Source: Bradyrhizobium sp. 21 (GTDB lineage: Bacteria; Pseudomonadota; Alphaproteobacteria; Rhizobiales; Xanthobacteraceae). Taken from it: DNA of 64,000 nucleotides. Within the stretch, counting starts at the first letter, position 1, and every line of letters starts with the position of its first letter. Under the pieces are notes generated by a model that made no database searches, was not told the origin of the DNA, and was given only the letters and a program-made list of their open reading frames with translations. This document shows positions 1 to 8,598 of this stretch, piece after piece. Where the stretch lies: NCBI RefSeq assembly GCF_023073335.1, contig NZ_JADPJG010000032.1, positions 62,001 through 126,000 on the forward strand, read 5' to 3'. The position numbers and the translations under genes are program-made.

Positions 1-33
1 CAATCATGGATGTCGCACGCGCCAACGTCACTT

Positions 34-75
34 CAAAGCGCTTTGATTCGACAGACCCGTTGCCTTTTCGGCAAC
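34..75. promoter_or_regulatory. Bipartite palindromic element upstream of lysR-type gene
   Basis: The perfect 12-bp palindrome CAAAGCGCTTTG (34-45) is followed by GTTGCC-TTTTC-GGCAAC (59-75), which contains a T-N11-A LysR-type box. Its reverse complement aligns without gaps to 1099-1140, matching at about 31 of 42 positions, and both palindromes keep the same spacing. It lies 59 bp before the LysR gene start, so autoregulation, or control of a divergent gene off the left edge, is inferred. Confidence 0.6.
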
Positions 76-133
76 GAGCCGCCATCCTGCGAAATTCCTT
101 GGGGCGCAAGGATATTTCGAGGATGCATCAGGA

Positions 134-1036
134 ATGCTTCACAGCCGGCTGCTGAACTACATCGACGAGGTTGCCCGCACAGGCTCGATCCGCAAGGCTG
201 CGGACCGTCTGAATGTCGCCGCGTCAGCCATCAGTCGTCAGATTCTGGCGCTCGAAACGCAGTTGGGAACGCCGATCTTCCAGCGTCTTCCAAAGAAGCT
301 GATCCTCACTGCCGCGGGCGAAGTCCTGATCGGCCATGTCCGTCAGACGCTCAAGGAGCTGACCCGTACACAGACAAAGATCGAGGAATTGAAAGGCCTG
401 CGGCGGGGCGAAATCACGGTGGCGATGATGAGCGGTCTCGCCTCGAACCTCGTCCCCAGCACGGTGAAGGAGTTTCGAGCGGCCAATCCGCGGGTCAAGC
501 TCAACCTGACGCTGTTCAATACAGGCGCGGAGATTCAGCTCGCCGTTGCAAGCGGCGAGGCGGATCTCGGTATCGGCTTCGACTTCGGCAAGGACAGCAA
601 TCTGAAAGTCCTGGCCCGTGGCGTCGGCCGGCTCGGCGCGGTCATGGCCCCCAATCATCCACTGGCAAAGCGAACCAGCATCCGTCTCAGCGATTGTACC
701 GATTACCCGCTCGTCATCGCCGATGGCACCAGTGCGATCCGGCCCTATCTGGATGCGGCTTTCGCCCGCGTCGCGATCGACCTGCAACCGGCCATCGAGA
801 CGAATTCGATAGAGATCATGCGGCATGCCGTCATTTTGGACGATGGCATCACTTTTTTGACGCCGTTTGACGTCGAGTTCGAACGACGTGCCGGGCGGCT
901 TGCCCATGTGACCGTGCGGGAGCTCTCTCACGAGACTCAGGCGCTGATGCTGGTCGGCCATACGCGCGGGACCAGCGCGATCGCCAGCGTGTTGGCAGAG
1001 ATGCTGAAGACAATGATCCGGGACGTTGCCGTCTGA
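134..1036 (+). CDS. LysR-family transcriptional regulator
   Basis: This is a 300-aa LysR-type regulator of normal length. Residues 1-60 form the winged helix-turn-helix (SIRKAADRLNVAASAISRQI, then LETQLGTPIFQR), followed by the linker helix and a periplasmic-binding-protein-like effector domain (about 90-295). The ATG at 134 has GAGGA ten bases upstream. It lies upstream of and in the same direction as the creatininase and CocE genes. Copies of one palindromic element sit before this gene (34-75) and between it and the creatininase gene (1099-1140), so it probably controls itself and the downstream pair. The inducer cannot be read from the sequence. Confidence 0.93.
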   Translation: MLHSRLLNYIDEVARTGSIRKAADRLNVAASAISRQILALETQLGTPIFQRLPKKLILTAAGEVLIGHVRQTLKELTRTQTKIEELKGLRRGEITVAMMSGLASNLVPSTVKEFRAANPRVKLNLTLFNTGAEIQLAVASGEADLGIGFDFGKDSNLKVLARGVGRLGAVMAPNHPLAKRTSIRLSDCTDYPLVIADGTSAIRPYLDAAFARVAIDLQPAIETNSIEIMRHAVILDDGITFLTPFDVEFERRAGRLAHVTVRELSHETQALMLVGHTRGTSAIASVLAEMLKTMIRDVAV

Positions 1037-1098
1037 CCGGAGGCCGGCTGCGGAGGTGACAGATCGATCATCACCGTCGTCGACGCGCCCAAGGCTCT

Positions 1099-1140
1099 GT
1101 TGCCGAAAGGGCAACACAACAGACGAAATTAAGCGCTTTT
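1099..1140. promoter_or_regulatory. Second copy of the bipartite palindromic element, before creatininase gene
   Basis: GTTGCC-GAAAG-GGCAAC (1099-1115) is followed 15 bases later by AAGCGCTTTT (1131-1140). It is the mirror-oriented relative of 34-75 and lies 105 bp before the downstream gene. Binding by the neighbouring LysR protein is inferred from conservation and position. Confidence 0.6.
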
Positions 1141-1245
1141 CATGCCGTCGCGGATATCTGACAGTAACTATGGCAACCCGAGCCTCGTCGGCGTGTGAGA
1201 GCACGTCATGCACTGGGGCCCCTGCCAAAGCAGAAAGCGACCGAG

Positions 1246-2076
1246 ATGAAACTAAAATCGCATTGGTGGTGGGACCTCTCCGCCGAGGATTTCCGTCACC
1301 TCGACATGAGCAGGATCGTCGCTGTTCTGCCGGTCGGTGCCGTTGAGCAACACGGCCCCCATTTGCCGGTTCGCGTCGATACCGCCATCGTCGACGGCAT
1401 CATGCGGCACGCAGTGGCCCGGATGACCGACGACTTTCCGGCGCTCATCTTGCCGACGATGTCGATCGGCAAATCGAACGAGCATTCTGTGTTTCCAGGC
1501 ACGCTGACGCTGTCTGCGGAAACTCTCGGGCGCGTCTGGTACGAGGTCTGTGAAAGCGTTCATCGGGCTGGGGTACGCAAGGTCGTCTTCGTCAACTCGC
1601 ATGGCGGACAGCCGCAGGTCATGGAAATCGTCTGCCGCGAGCTCCGGGTCAAGCTGGGAATGCTGGCCGTCTCCTCGCAATGGTCGCGCTTCACTGATCT
1701 GTCCGACCTTTTCACTGCGAGCGAACGCAAGCACGGAATCCACGCGGGAGAAATCGAGACCAGCGCTATGCTCTATCTGCATCCCGGTCTCGTCAACATG
1801 ACGCTTGCCGAGGATTTCCGATCTCTGTCCCAAACCCTGGAGGTGGAATGCGAGATGCTCATGCCGGAGAGCAACGCAGTTGGCTTCGGCTGGCAGATGC
1901 AGGACATCAATCCCAAGGGAGCCTGCGGCAATGCAGCCCTCGCGGACGACAAGCGTGGCCACATGGCAATCGACCGCGCGGCCAGCCGCTTGATCAAGCT
2001 GATCTCGGAGGTCGACAATTATCCGCTCTCCCGCATCAGAGCGACGGCGGACTTCACTCCCTCGACCACGGAATGA
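1246..2076 (+). CDS. Creatininase-family amidohydrolase
   Basis: This 276-aa protein belongs to the creatininase/MftE family of metal-dependent amide hydrolases. The metal-binding signature GAVEQHGPHLP is at residues 31-41 with Asp45 downstream. The family's NGHGGN motif appears as NSHGGQ (about 117-122), and HAGEIETS supplies a further Glu. ATG 1246 fits the family N-terminus (MKLKSHWWWDL); an upstream GTG at 1195 would add 17 residues unlike the family. It sits between the LysR gene and a CocE-type hydrolase, suggesting joint breakdown of an amide or ester substrate. The substrate is unknown, because this family also covers creatinine, formamidopyrimidine and peptide-derived compounds. Confidence 0.88.
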   Translation: MKLKSHWWWDLSAEDFRHLDMSRIVAVLPVGAVEQHGPHLPVRVDTAIVDGIMRHAVARMTDDFPALILPTMSIGKSNEHSVFPGTLTLSAETLGRVWYEVCESVHRAGVRKVVFVNSHGGQPQVMEIVCRELRVKLGMLAVSSQWSRFTDLSDLFTASERKHGIHAGEIETSAMLYLHPGLVNMTLAEDFRSLSQTLEVECEMLMPESNAVGFGWQMQDINPKGACGNAALADDKRGHMAIDRAASRLIKLISEVDNYPLSRIRATADFTPSTTE

Positions 2077-2126
2077 GTCCAGGGCCGCGGGACGTTCAAT
2101 CCAATTGAGGACATGAGTTCACGTCG

Positions 2127-3806
2127 ATGAAGTTGCAGCAGATGCCAGCAAGCTCCACCCGAATACCCGTCCTTCCGCCCAAGCTCGAAACGATGACGTT
2201 GAAGGACGGCACACGGCTCGATGCGGACGTATATCGTCCGGCGGCGCCAGGATCGTACCCGGTTCTGCTTCAGCGCCAAGCTTACAGCAGGCGCATCGCG
2301 TGCAGCATCTGCTACGCGCATCCTGCGTGGTACGCGTCACATGGGTACATCGTCGTGGTGCAAGACGTCAGGGGACGCGGCACGTCGGAGGGGACATTCC
2401 GGCCTGGCGAAACCGAAATCGAGGACGGCGCGGAGACGGTTGAATGGGCGGCGCGTCTCGATGGCGCCAATGGCGATGTCGCGATGTATGGCTTTTCCTA
2501 TCAAGCCTACAACCAACTGCTTGCGGCTGCGGGAGACTGCCCGTCCCTCAAGGCCCTCGCGCCGGCGATGGGCCCGTGGAATCCAGCGCACTGGGCTTAC
2601 GAGAACGGCGCCCTCCAGATGAAGCACATGATCGGCTGGGGCATTCAGATCACCGCAGAGGCAGCACGACGGGCCGGCGATGACGACGCATTCAGCGCCC
2701 TTCAAGCCGCCACGGGTAACATGCCGTTCAACGGCCCGATCGCGGCAATGCCGCAGCTGCTGCAAAAGTACCGGCACTATTCGCACGTCATGGACTGGCT
2801 CGAAACGCCTGTCGATTCGCCGTACTGGGACCGCGTATCGCCCGTGACGCGCGTGGACGCCATTCGCGCCCGCCATTTGCCGATGCTGTTCGTCGGCGGC
2901 TGGTTCGACCCGTTTCTTCCCGCCACGGTCGAGGCCTTCCGCGTTCTCGCAGCCAGCAGTGAGGACACGAGCCTTATTGTCGGACCCTGGATCCACTTCC
3001 CGTGGACACGGAAGGTCGGCTCGGTCGACTTCGGGCCCGAGGCGCAACGCAATGTCGATCTGGATCACATCTGGTTCTTTGACCGCGTTCTCAAAGGTTT
3101 GCCGAGCGATGCGGAACACCGAAGGATCGAGTTGTTCGATATGGGACTGAAGACGTGGCGACAGTACCAGGATCTACCGGACGAAACGCAGCCCCTGTTT
3201 CTGGGCGGCACGGGGCGGACATCGATGGACCCGCAAGATGGAGCTCTTGGTCCGCGGCAAAACCGGGACGACAATGTCGAGCATATCGTGCATGACCCTT
3301 GGCGGCCCGCACCGACCACCGGCGGCTACTATGGCGTTCCGACTGGCCCAGTCGATCGTCGGGTCACTGATGAACGCGGCGATGTCCTGACTTTCACGAC
3401 GGAAACTCTTGAGCACGCGATCGAAGTGGTCGGTGACCCCGAGGTCGAACTCGACCTGAGCTGCGACCGTCCAAGCTTTGATCTCTCTTGTATCCTTTCG
3501 CTCGTGACCTCCGATGAAAGGGCTTTTCAGATTTCCAGCGGATATGCGCACTATCGCAGTGCGACGCCCGGTCGTTACCGGCTCAAATTGGCTACCACAT
3601 GCGCTACGCTCAAGAAGGGTGAGCGGCTGCGTCTCTCCATCGCAGGAGCGGACTATCCGGCGTATCCGATAAACCCAGGAACCGGCGGCGATCCGATCAG
3701 CTCACCGAAGACGCATGCTGTCGTGACCACAATTGCGGTGTGGCATGGTCCATCCCGGCCATCGCTTCTCCGGCTGCCTGTTGGGCAAGTCGGCTCACAA
3801 AAGTGA
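2127..3806 (+). CDS. CocE/NonD family (peptidase S15-like) serine hydrolase
   Basis: This 559-aa hydrolase has the X-Pro dipeptidyl-peptidase/cocaine-esterase architecture: an alpha/beta hydrolase core followed by a C-terminal jelly-roll (about 390-550). The nucleophile is Ser124 in YGFSYQAY, after the QDVRGRGTSEG loop typical of the family. The acid is in GGWFDPFLPA and the histidine in GPWIHFPWT. No signal peptide is seen, so it is probably cytoplasmic. It lies 50 bp after the creatininase gene and is probably co-transcribed. The start ATG overlaps the stop of a five-codon mini-ORF (2113-2130) that has a better Shine-Dalgarno sequence, so translational coupling is possible. The substrate is unknown. 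Confidence 0.88.
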   Translation: MKLQQMPASSTRIPVLPPKLETMTLKDGTRLDADVYRPAAPGSYPVLLQRQAYSRRIACSICYAHPAWYASHGYIVVVQDVRGRGTSEGTFRPGETEIEDGAETVEWAARLDGANGDVAMYGFSYQAYNQLLAAAGDCPSLKALAPAMGPWNPAHWAYENGALQMKHMIGWGIQITAEAARRAGDDDAFSALQAATGNMPFNGPIAAMPQLLQKYRHYSHVMDWLETPVDSPYWDRVSPVTRVDAIRARHLPMLFVGGWFDPFLPATVEAFRVLAASSEDTSLIVGPWIHFPWTRKVGSVDFGPEAQRNVDLDHIWFFDRVLKGLPSDAEHRRIELFDMGLKTWRQYQDLPDETQPLFLGGTGRTSMDPQDGALGPRQNRDDNVEHIVHDPWRPAPTTGGYYGVPTGPVDRRVTDERGDVLTFTTETLEHAIEVVGDPEVELDLSCDRPSFDLSCILSLVTSDERAFQISSGYAHYRSATPGRYRLKLATTCATLKKGERLRLSIAGADYPAYPINPGTGGDPISSPKTHAVVTTIAVWHGPSRPSLLRLPVGQVGSQK

Positions 3807-3909
3807 GGCGACCGGCAAGCGCACCATCTTGATCGCGGCGGGTGGCGGCTGGTTCGCCGTCGGCTCGCTCGGCGTAGGCATGCCGGGGCTATCATCAAGT
3901 CCTTTGGAT

Positions 3910-4992
3910 CTAGCTCCCCAGCGCCGGAATGTTCTCGCGAAATATGATCTCGCTGCGCGGCGCCTCGATGCCGTGCATGGCGCTGCGGCCGGCGCGCAGA
4001 TTGTCGAAGATGCCGACACAGCTCATCATCGTGTTGAGCTGATTTTGGGTGATGACGGCATCCATCGTTCCGTCGAGCAGGAAGCCGCGCGTGTCCGAGG
4101 TCAGGCCATGACCGATGAAGACCACGTCGCGCTCCCGGTTCATTTCCTTCAGGGCCCGGGCGACACCGTCCGCGGCGCCGCCGATGTTGTAGATTCCCGC
4201 AAGATCCGGATGTTGGCCAAGCAGCATGCGCGTCTGGCGATAGTTGCGGTCGGCGTCGTCATGGCCTTCGCGCAGGCCCACGACCTTGATGGCCGGGAAT
4301 AGTTCTTCGAAGACATGCAGGAAGCCCATTTCGCGCTCCTCATGCGCGCGGTAGCTGCGGCTGCCCGCGATCATCGCGACCTTGGCCGCACGCTCGCCCA
4401 GAAAGCGCGCGATCAGATAGCCGGCCGTGCGCCCGATAGAGCGATTGTCCAGTCCGATATAGGCGGCGCGGCGCGCATTCAAGATATCCGAGATCAGCGT
4501 CACCGTCGGCACGCCGTGCTCAGCCAGCCTGTCGACAACCTCCCTCACCACCGGATGCTCGAGCGCCATGAAAGCGATGCCGTCGGCCTTGTCGCGGGAC
4601 CGCCAGAGCTGGCGCGCCAGCAGGTCGGGATTGAAGCTCTTGATGGTGTCGACCTGGCAATGGACGTTGAAAGGCGCGAGCCGCCCATCGGAATGCACGA
4701 TCAGCTGCCCCAGCGCGGACAGGAAACGGTTGGTGCCCGACGGCAGCAGGAACAACAGCCGCATCGGTTTGGGCCGCATCGCCGCCAGGAGATTCTCGGC
4801 CGGCATGTAATCGAGCTCGGACGCGGCGGTGAGCACGCGCTGCTGCGTCATCGCCCGCACACCGGGCCTGCGATTGAGCACGCGGTCGACGGTCGCCGTG
4901 GACACGCCGGCGCGGCGCGCCACATCGACGATGCGGCTGAGCGAGGAGGCTACCGGTTTGTCCATCTCAGGGTCGTCCAACCTCAGATACAT
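3910..4992 (-). CDS. LacI-family transcriptional regulator
   Basis: This 360-aa LacI/GalR-type regulator has its DNA-binding domain near residues 15-60 (IVDVARRAGVSTATVDRVLN, then the hinge) and a type I periplasmic-binding-protein sugar domain beyond it. The length fits. A TTG at 4995 and an internal ATG at 4965 (MDKPVASS) are alternative starts. It is divergent from the TRAP-RLP-kinase operon starting at 5103, with a 110-bp shared intergenic region containing a TTGACA hexamer and a tandem decamer, so it is the obvious candidate repressor of that operon. The ligand is probably the sugar acid or an intermediate handled by that operon. Confidence 0.92.
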   Translation of the reverse strand: MYLRLDDPEMDKPVASSLSRIVDVARRAGVSTATVDRVLNRRPGVRAMTQQRVLTAASELDYMPAENLLAAMRPKPMRLLFLLPSGTNRFLSALGQLIVHSDGRLAPFNVHCQVDTIKSFNPDLLARQLWRSRDKADGIAFMALEHPVVREVVDRLAEHGVPTVTLISDILNARRAAYIGLDNRSIGRTAGYLIARFLGERAAKVAMIAGSRSYRAHEEREMGFLHVFEELFPAIKVVGLREGHDDADRNYRQTRMLLGQHPDLAGIYNIGGAADGVARALKEMNRERDVVFIGHGLTSDTRGFLLDGTMDAVITQNQLNTMMSCVGIFDNLRAGRSAMHGIEAPRSEIIFRENIPALGS

Positions 4993-5014
4993 CAAAAACC
5001 ATCATCATTTTCGT

Positions 5015-5043
5015 TTGACACCGTAGCTCGAAGTCGCAATTTT
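5015..5043 (+). promoter_or_regulatory. Putative sigma70 promoter of TRAP/RLP operon
   Basis: A perfect TTGACA (-35, 5015-5020) is followed after 17 bases by AATTTT (5038-5043, weak -10, 3 of 6). It lies in the divergent region between the LacI regulator and the solute-receptor gene. The weak -10 means this is only a candidate. Confidence 0.4.
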
Positions 5044-5063
5044 CGCATCAACATTGTCTCAGA

Positions 5064-5083
5064 AACATCAAATAACATCAAAT
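5064..5083. repeat. Tandem decamer AACATCAAAT x2, possible operator
   Basis: Two perfect head-to-tail copies of AACATCAAAT (5064-5073, 5074-5083) lie downstream of the putative promoter and just before the Shine-Dalgarno of the TRAP receptor gene. The position suits an operator or mRNA-level control site. LacI proteins usually bind inverted rather than direct repeats, so the binding partner is open. Confidence 0.35.
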
Positions 5084-5102
5084 ACCCCTGGAGGAGATGC
5101 TC

Positions 5103-6119
5103 ATGCCCGTGACCCGTCGGCGCGCCTTGCAAGCCCTGTCCGCCCTTCCCGCGGCGGGTCTGATCGGCGGCCTCTCGCGCCCGGCCAGGGCGGCCGAATT
5201 TTCGCTGAAATACGGCAACAACCTGCCGCTGACGCATCCCCTCAACATCCGCGCCCAGGAAGCCGCCGATCGCATCGCCAAGGAAAGCAACGGCCGGGTC
5301 GAGATCGCCATCTTCCCGAACAACCAGCTCGGCGGCGATACCGACATGCTCGCCCAAGTGCGCAGCGGCGCGCTGAACTTCTTCACGCCCTCCGCGCTCG
5401 TGGTCGCGACCCTGGTGCCGGTCGCCGCGATCAACGCGGTCGGCTTTGCCTTTGCAGATTACGATCAGGTCTGGACAGCAATGGACGGCGCGCTTGGCGC
5501 GCATGTCCGCGCCGCCATGGCCAAGGTCGGTCTCCATACGTTCGAGAAGATGTGGGACAACGGCTTCCGCCAGATCACCAGCGGCGCCAAGCCGATCGAG
5601 AGCGCCAAGGACATGGACGGGCTCAAGATCCGCGTGCCGGTGAGCCCGCTCAGCATCTCCATGTTCAAGGCACTGTCGTCGTCGCCGACGAGCCTGCAGT
5701 TCAGCGAGGTCTACTCGTCGCTCCAGACCCGCATCGTGGACGCGCAGGAAAATCCGCTGCCGATCATCCAGGTTGCGAAGCTCTACGAGGTGCAGAAGTA
5801 CTGTGCCATCAGCAACCACATCTGGGACGGCTTCTGGTTCATCGCCAACGCCCGCGCCTTCAACGCGCTTCCCGCCGACCTGAGGACCATCGTCAGCAAC
5901 GCCATCAACGATGCCGGGCTGAAGCAACGCGACGACATCAAGGCGTTCAATGCAACCGTGCACGCCGATCTCCAGAGCAAGGGCATGAACTTCACCAAGC
6001 CTGCGCCGGACTCGTTCCGTGCCAAGCTGCGCGACGCCGGCTTCTACGGCGAATGGAAGGGCCGCTTCGGCGACGAGACCTGGGCGCTGCTCGAAGGCGC
6101 CGTCGGCAAGCTGGCCTGA
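5103..6119 (+). CDS. TRAP transporter solute-binding protein (DctP family)
   Basis: This 338-aa periplasmic receptor belongs to a tripartite ATP-independent (TRAP) transporter. The N-terminus (TRRRALQALSALPAAG, then ARA) is a probable Tat-type signal with cleavage near residue 30. The DctP core follows, including the KIRVPVSPL region that carries the family's substrate-carboxylate-binding arginine. ATG 5103 is preferred because GGAGG ends eight bases before it; an in-frame ATG at 5097 is too close. It is first in the operon with the fused permease 5 bp downstream. RLP and DUF1537 kinase partners suggest the ligand is a sugar acid or related carboxylate. Confidence 0.93.
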   Translation: MPVTRRRALQALSALPAAGLIGGLSRPARAAEFSLKYGNNLPLTHPLNIRAQEAADRIAKESNGRVEIAIFPNNQLGGDTDMLAQVRSGALNFFTPSALVVATLVPVAAINAVGFAFADYDQVWTAMDGALGAHVRAAMAKVGLHTFEKMWDNGFRQITSGAKPIESAKDMDGLKIRVPVSPLSISMFKALSSSPTSLQFSEVYSSLQTRIVDAQENPLPIIQVAKLYEVQKYCAISNHIWDGFWFIANARAFNALPADLRTIVSNAINDAGLKQRDDIKAFNATVHADLQSKGMNFTKPAPDSFRAKLRDAGFYGEWKGRFGDETWALLEGAVGKLA

Positions 6120-6124
6120 GCGCG

Positions 6125-8035
6125 ATGACGATCGCAGAGCATCAGATGACGGACTACATGGAGGTCGCCGCTCCGACTGCCTCCAATGCAGGCGCGCGCA
6201 AATCCGCGAGCGGCCTCGGCACCGTCGACCGCTGGCTCGGCGCGGTGGTCGAAACCGTCGCGGCCGGCCTCGTTCTGGTCGAGATCGGCATCATGCTCGC
6301 CAGCGTCGTGATGCGATACGTCTTCCACAACCCGCTGATCTGGTCGGACGAGCTGGCCTCGATCCTGTTTCTATGGCTCTCGATGCTGGGCGCGGTGATC
6401 GCGTTGCGCCGGGGCGAGCACATGCGCATGACGGGACTCGTCAGCCATATCGGCCCGGGCGCGCGCGCCTTTTTCGACACGATCGCGGCGGTGGCGCCGC
6501 TGGCCTTGCTGGCGCTGATCCTGCATCCCGCCTTCGACTATGCGAGCGAGGAACAGATCATCGTCACCCCGGCGCTGGAGATCAGCAATGCCTGGCGCGC
6601 AGCCGCAATTCCTGTCGGGATGACCCTGATGGCCGTCGTCGCCGCGATCCGGCTCGCAACGCATCACCGCCCCGCGCTGATCGTCGCGGCCTTTGCCATG
6701 ACAGCCGTCCTGATCGCCGCGTTTTGGCTTGCCGGACCACTCCTCGCCCCGCTCGGACGCTACAACCTGATCATCTTCTTCGTCGGCGTGGTCGCGGCCA
6801 ACGTGTTCGCCGGCGTGCCGATCGCCTTCTCCTTTGCGCTCGCGACTTTCGGCTATCTGGCGCTGACGACCAGCACGCCGATGATGGTGATGGTCGGCCG
6901 TCTCGACGAGGGCATGTCGCATCTGATTCTGCTCGCGGTGCCCCTGTTCATTTTCCTGGGCGCGCTGATCGAGATGACCGGCATGGCACGGGCCATGATC
7001 CAGTTTCTGGCGAGCCTGCTCGGGCATGTCAGGGGCGGACTGTCCTACGTGCTGGTCGGCGCCATGTATCTGGTCTCCGGCATCTCCGGCTCGAAGATCG
7101 CCGACATGGCCGCGATCGCGCCGGTGCTGCTGCCGGAGATGCAACGGCGCGGCGCCAAGCCCGGCGACCTCGTCGCGCTGCTCTCGGCCACCGGCGCGCA
7201 GACCGAAACCATACCGCCGAGCATCGTGCTGATCACCATCGGCTCGGTGACCGGCGTCTCGATCGCGGCGCTGTTCACCGGCGGGCTGCTGCCGGCGCTG
7301 GTCGTCGGCACCGCGCTCTGCGTGGTGGTGTGGCGGCGCTACCGGCATGAGGATCTGAGCCATATACGGCGTGCCTCGAAGCGCGAGATCGCGAAACTCG
7401 CCATCGTCGCCCTGCCCGCCATTCTGCTGCCCTTCGTGATCCGCACGGCCGTGGTCGAAGGCGTCGCCACCGCCACCGAGGTCTCGACCATCGGCATCGC
7501 CTACGCCGTGCTGATGGGTCTTCTGGTCTACCGCCAGTTTCCCTGGCGACGGCTGAAATCCATGCTGGTCGAGACGGCGTCCCTGACGGGCGCGATCATC
7601 TTCATCATCGGCTGCGCCACGGCGATGGCCTGGGGCCTGACGCAATCCGGCTTCTCGCAGCAGCTGGCGAAGGCGATGGCGGCGATCCCCGGCGGCGCCT
7701 ACGGCTTCCTCGCGATCTCGATCCTGGCCTTTGTCGTGCTCGGCAGCGTGCTCGAGGGGATTCCGGCCATCGTGCTGTTCGGGCCGCTGCTGTTTCCGAT
7801 CGCCAAGCAGGCCGGCGTGCATGAAGTGCACTATGCGATGGTCGTGATCCTCGCGATGGGCATCGGCCTGTTCGCACCGCCCTTCGGCGTCGGCTATTAC
7901 GGCGCCTGCGCCATCAGCAAGATATCGCCGGATGAAGGCCTCAAGCATATCTGGGGCTATGTCGCCGCGCTTTTCATCGGTCTCGCCATCGTCGCCGCCG
8001 TGCCGTGGCTGTCGATCGGCTTCCTCAAATTCTGA
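6125..8035 (+). CDS. TRAP transporter fused DctQ-DctM permease
   Basis: This 636-aa inner-membrane protein joins the small DctQ subunit (about residues 35-180, four membrane segments, with the NPLIWSDELASILF motif) to the large DctM subunit (about 205-636, roughly a dozen segments, with PLFIFLGALIEMTGMA and GSKIADMAAIAPVLLPEM). It moves the ligand delivered by the DctP receptor using a sodium or proton gradient. ATG 6125 lies 5 bp after the receptor's stop. The reading frame stays open upstream across the receptor gene, but that part has no homologous sequence. It is followed 19 bp later by the VOC-fold gene. The operon was probably acquired or maintained as one catabolic unit. Confidence 0.93.
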   Translation: MTIAEHQMTDYMEVAAPTASNAGARKSASGLGTVDRWLGAVVETVAAGLVLVEIGIMLASVVMRYVFHNPLIWSDELASILFLWLSMLGAVIALRRGEHMRMTGLVSHIGPGARAFFDTIAAVAPLALLALILHPAFDYASEEQIIVTPALEISNAWRAAAIPVGMTLMAVVAAIRLATHHRPALIVAAFAMTAVLIAAFWLAGPLLAPLGRYNLIIFFVGVVAANVFAGVPIAFSFALATFGYLALTTSTPMMVMVGRLDEGMSHLILLAVPLFIFLGALIEMTGMARAMIQFLASLLGHVRGGLSYVLVGAMYLVSGISGSKIADMAAIAPVLLPEMQRRGAKPGDLVALLSATGAQTETIPPSIVLITIGSVTGVSIAALFTGGLLPALVVGTALCVVVWRRYRHEDLSHIRRASKREIAKLAIVALPAILLPFVIRTAVVEGVATATEVSTIGIAYAVLMGLLVYRQFPWRRLKSMLVETASLTGAIIFIIGCATAMAWGLTQSGFSQQLAKAMAAIPGGAYGFLAISILAFVVLGSVLEGIPAIVLFGPLLFPIAKQAGVHEVHYAMVVILAMGIGLFAPPFGVGYYGACAISKISPDEGLKHIWGYVAALFIGLAIVAAVPWLSIGFLKF

Positions 8036-8054
8036 AGACAGTGGGAATGATGCA

Positions 8055-8594
8055 ATGAGCCGTTTTTTTGGCGAGATCCGGCAAGCCGGCTACGTCGTTG
8101 ACGACATCGAAAAGGCGATGGAGTATTGGAGCCGGGAGCTCGGCATCGGGCCTTGGTTCTACAATCCGCGGGTTCCAATCGTGAACTACCGCTATCGCGG
8201 CGAGGCCTATGAGCCCCACAACTCGGTGGCGCTGGCGAATTCGGGACCGTTGCAGATGGAGCTGATCCAGATCCGCAACGATGCACCCTCGATGTATGCC
8301 GACTTCCTCAAGGCGGGGCACAAGGGTCTTCAGCACGTCGCCTACTGGACCGAAGACTATGATGCGGATCTGGCGCGGCTCGAAGCCGAGGGTTTCAAGC
8401 CAGTCATGAGCGGCGAGGTCGGCGCGCGCGGACGCTTCGTCTATTTCGATACGGAATATCATCCGGGAACGGTAATCGAATTGTCCGAGGTCGCCGGACC
8501 CAAGGGCAAGATGTTCGACCTGATCCGCGCGGCCGCCAAGGACTGGGACGGACGCGATCCCGTGCGTCCCTTCCCCGATCTGACCAAGCTTTAA
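8055..8594 (+). CDS. VOC-family (glyoxalase-fold) protein
   Basis: This 179-aa protein of the vicinal-oxygen-chelate superfamily has paired beta-alpha-beta-beta-beta modules. Metal-ligand candidates are His in GLQHVAYW and Glu in VIELSEV. The first-strand position that is usually His (HVGIVVxD) is QAGYVVDD here, so the canonical metal site is incomplete. It lies between the TRAP permease and the RLP gene, 4 bp before the latter. A role as isomerase, epimerase or lyase on the imported acid sugar is inferred from context only. The short ATG-8055 form is chosen because longer in-frame starts lie inside the permease gene. Confidence 0.85.
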   Translation: MSRFFGEIRQAGYVVDDIEKAMEYWSRELGIGPWFYNPRVPIVNYRYRGEAYEPHNSVALANSGPLQMELIQIRNDAPSMYADFLKAGHKGLQHVAYWTEDYDADLARLEAEGFKPVMSGEVGARGRFVYFDTEYHPGTVIELSEVAGPKGKMFDLIRAAAKDWDGRDPVRPFPDLTKL

Positions 8595-8598
8595 TCCA

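Noticed and set aside
224..1228. 334-codon minus-strand ORF opposite the LysR gene
   Set aside because: Composition is rich in Asp, Arg, His and Gln, as expected from the antisense of a GC-rich gene; no motif and the LysR frame is clear.
4315..5112. 265-codon plus-strand ORF opposite the LacI regulator
   Set aside because: Antisense shadow; the LacI protein on the other strand has full domain structure.
5054..6124. Upstream in-frame extension of the TRAP permease
   Set aside because: It overlaps the whole DctP gene in another frame and reads as Arg/Gln-rich noise; the permease begins at 6125.
6371..7948. 525-codon minus-strand ORF opposite the DctM region
   Set aside because: Typical shadow of a membrane-protein gene (Gln, Asp, His, Arg rich, no motif).
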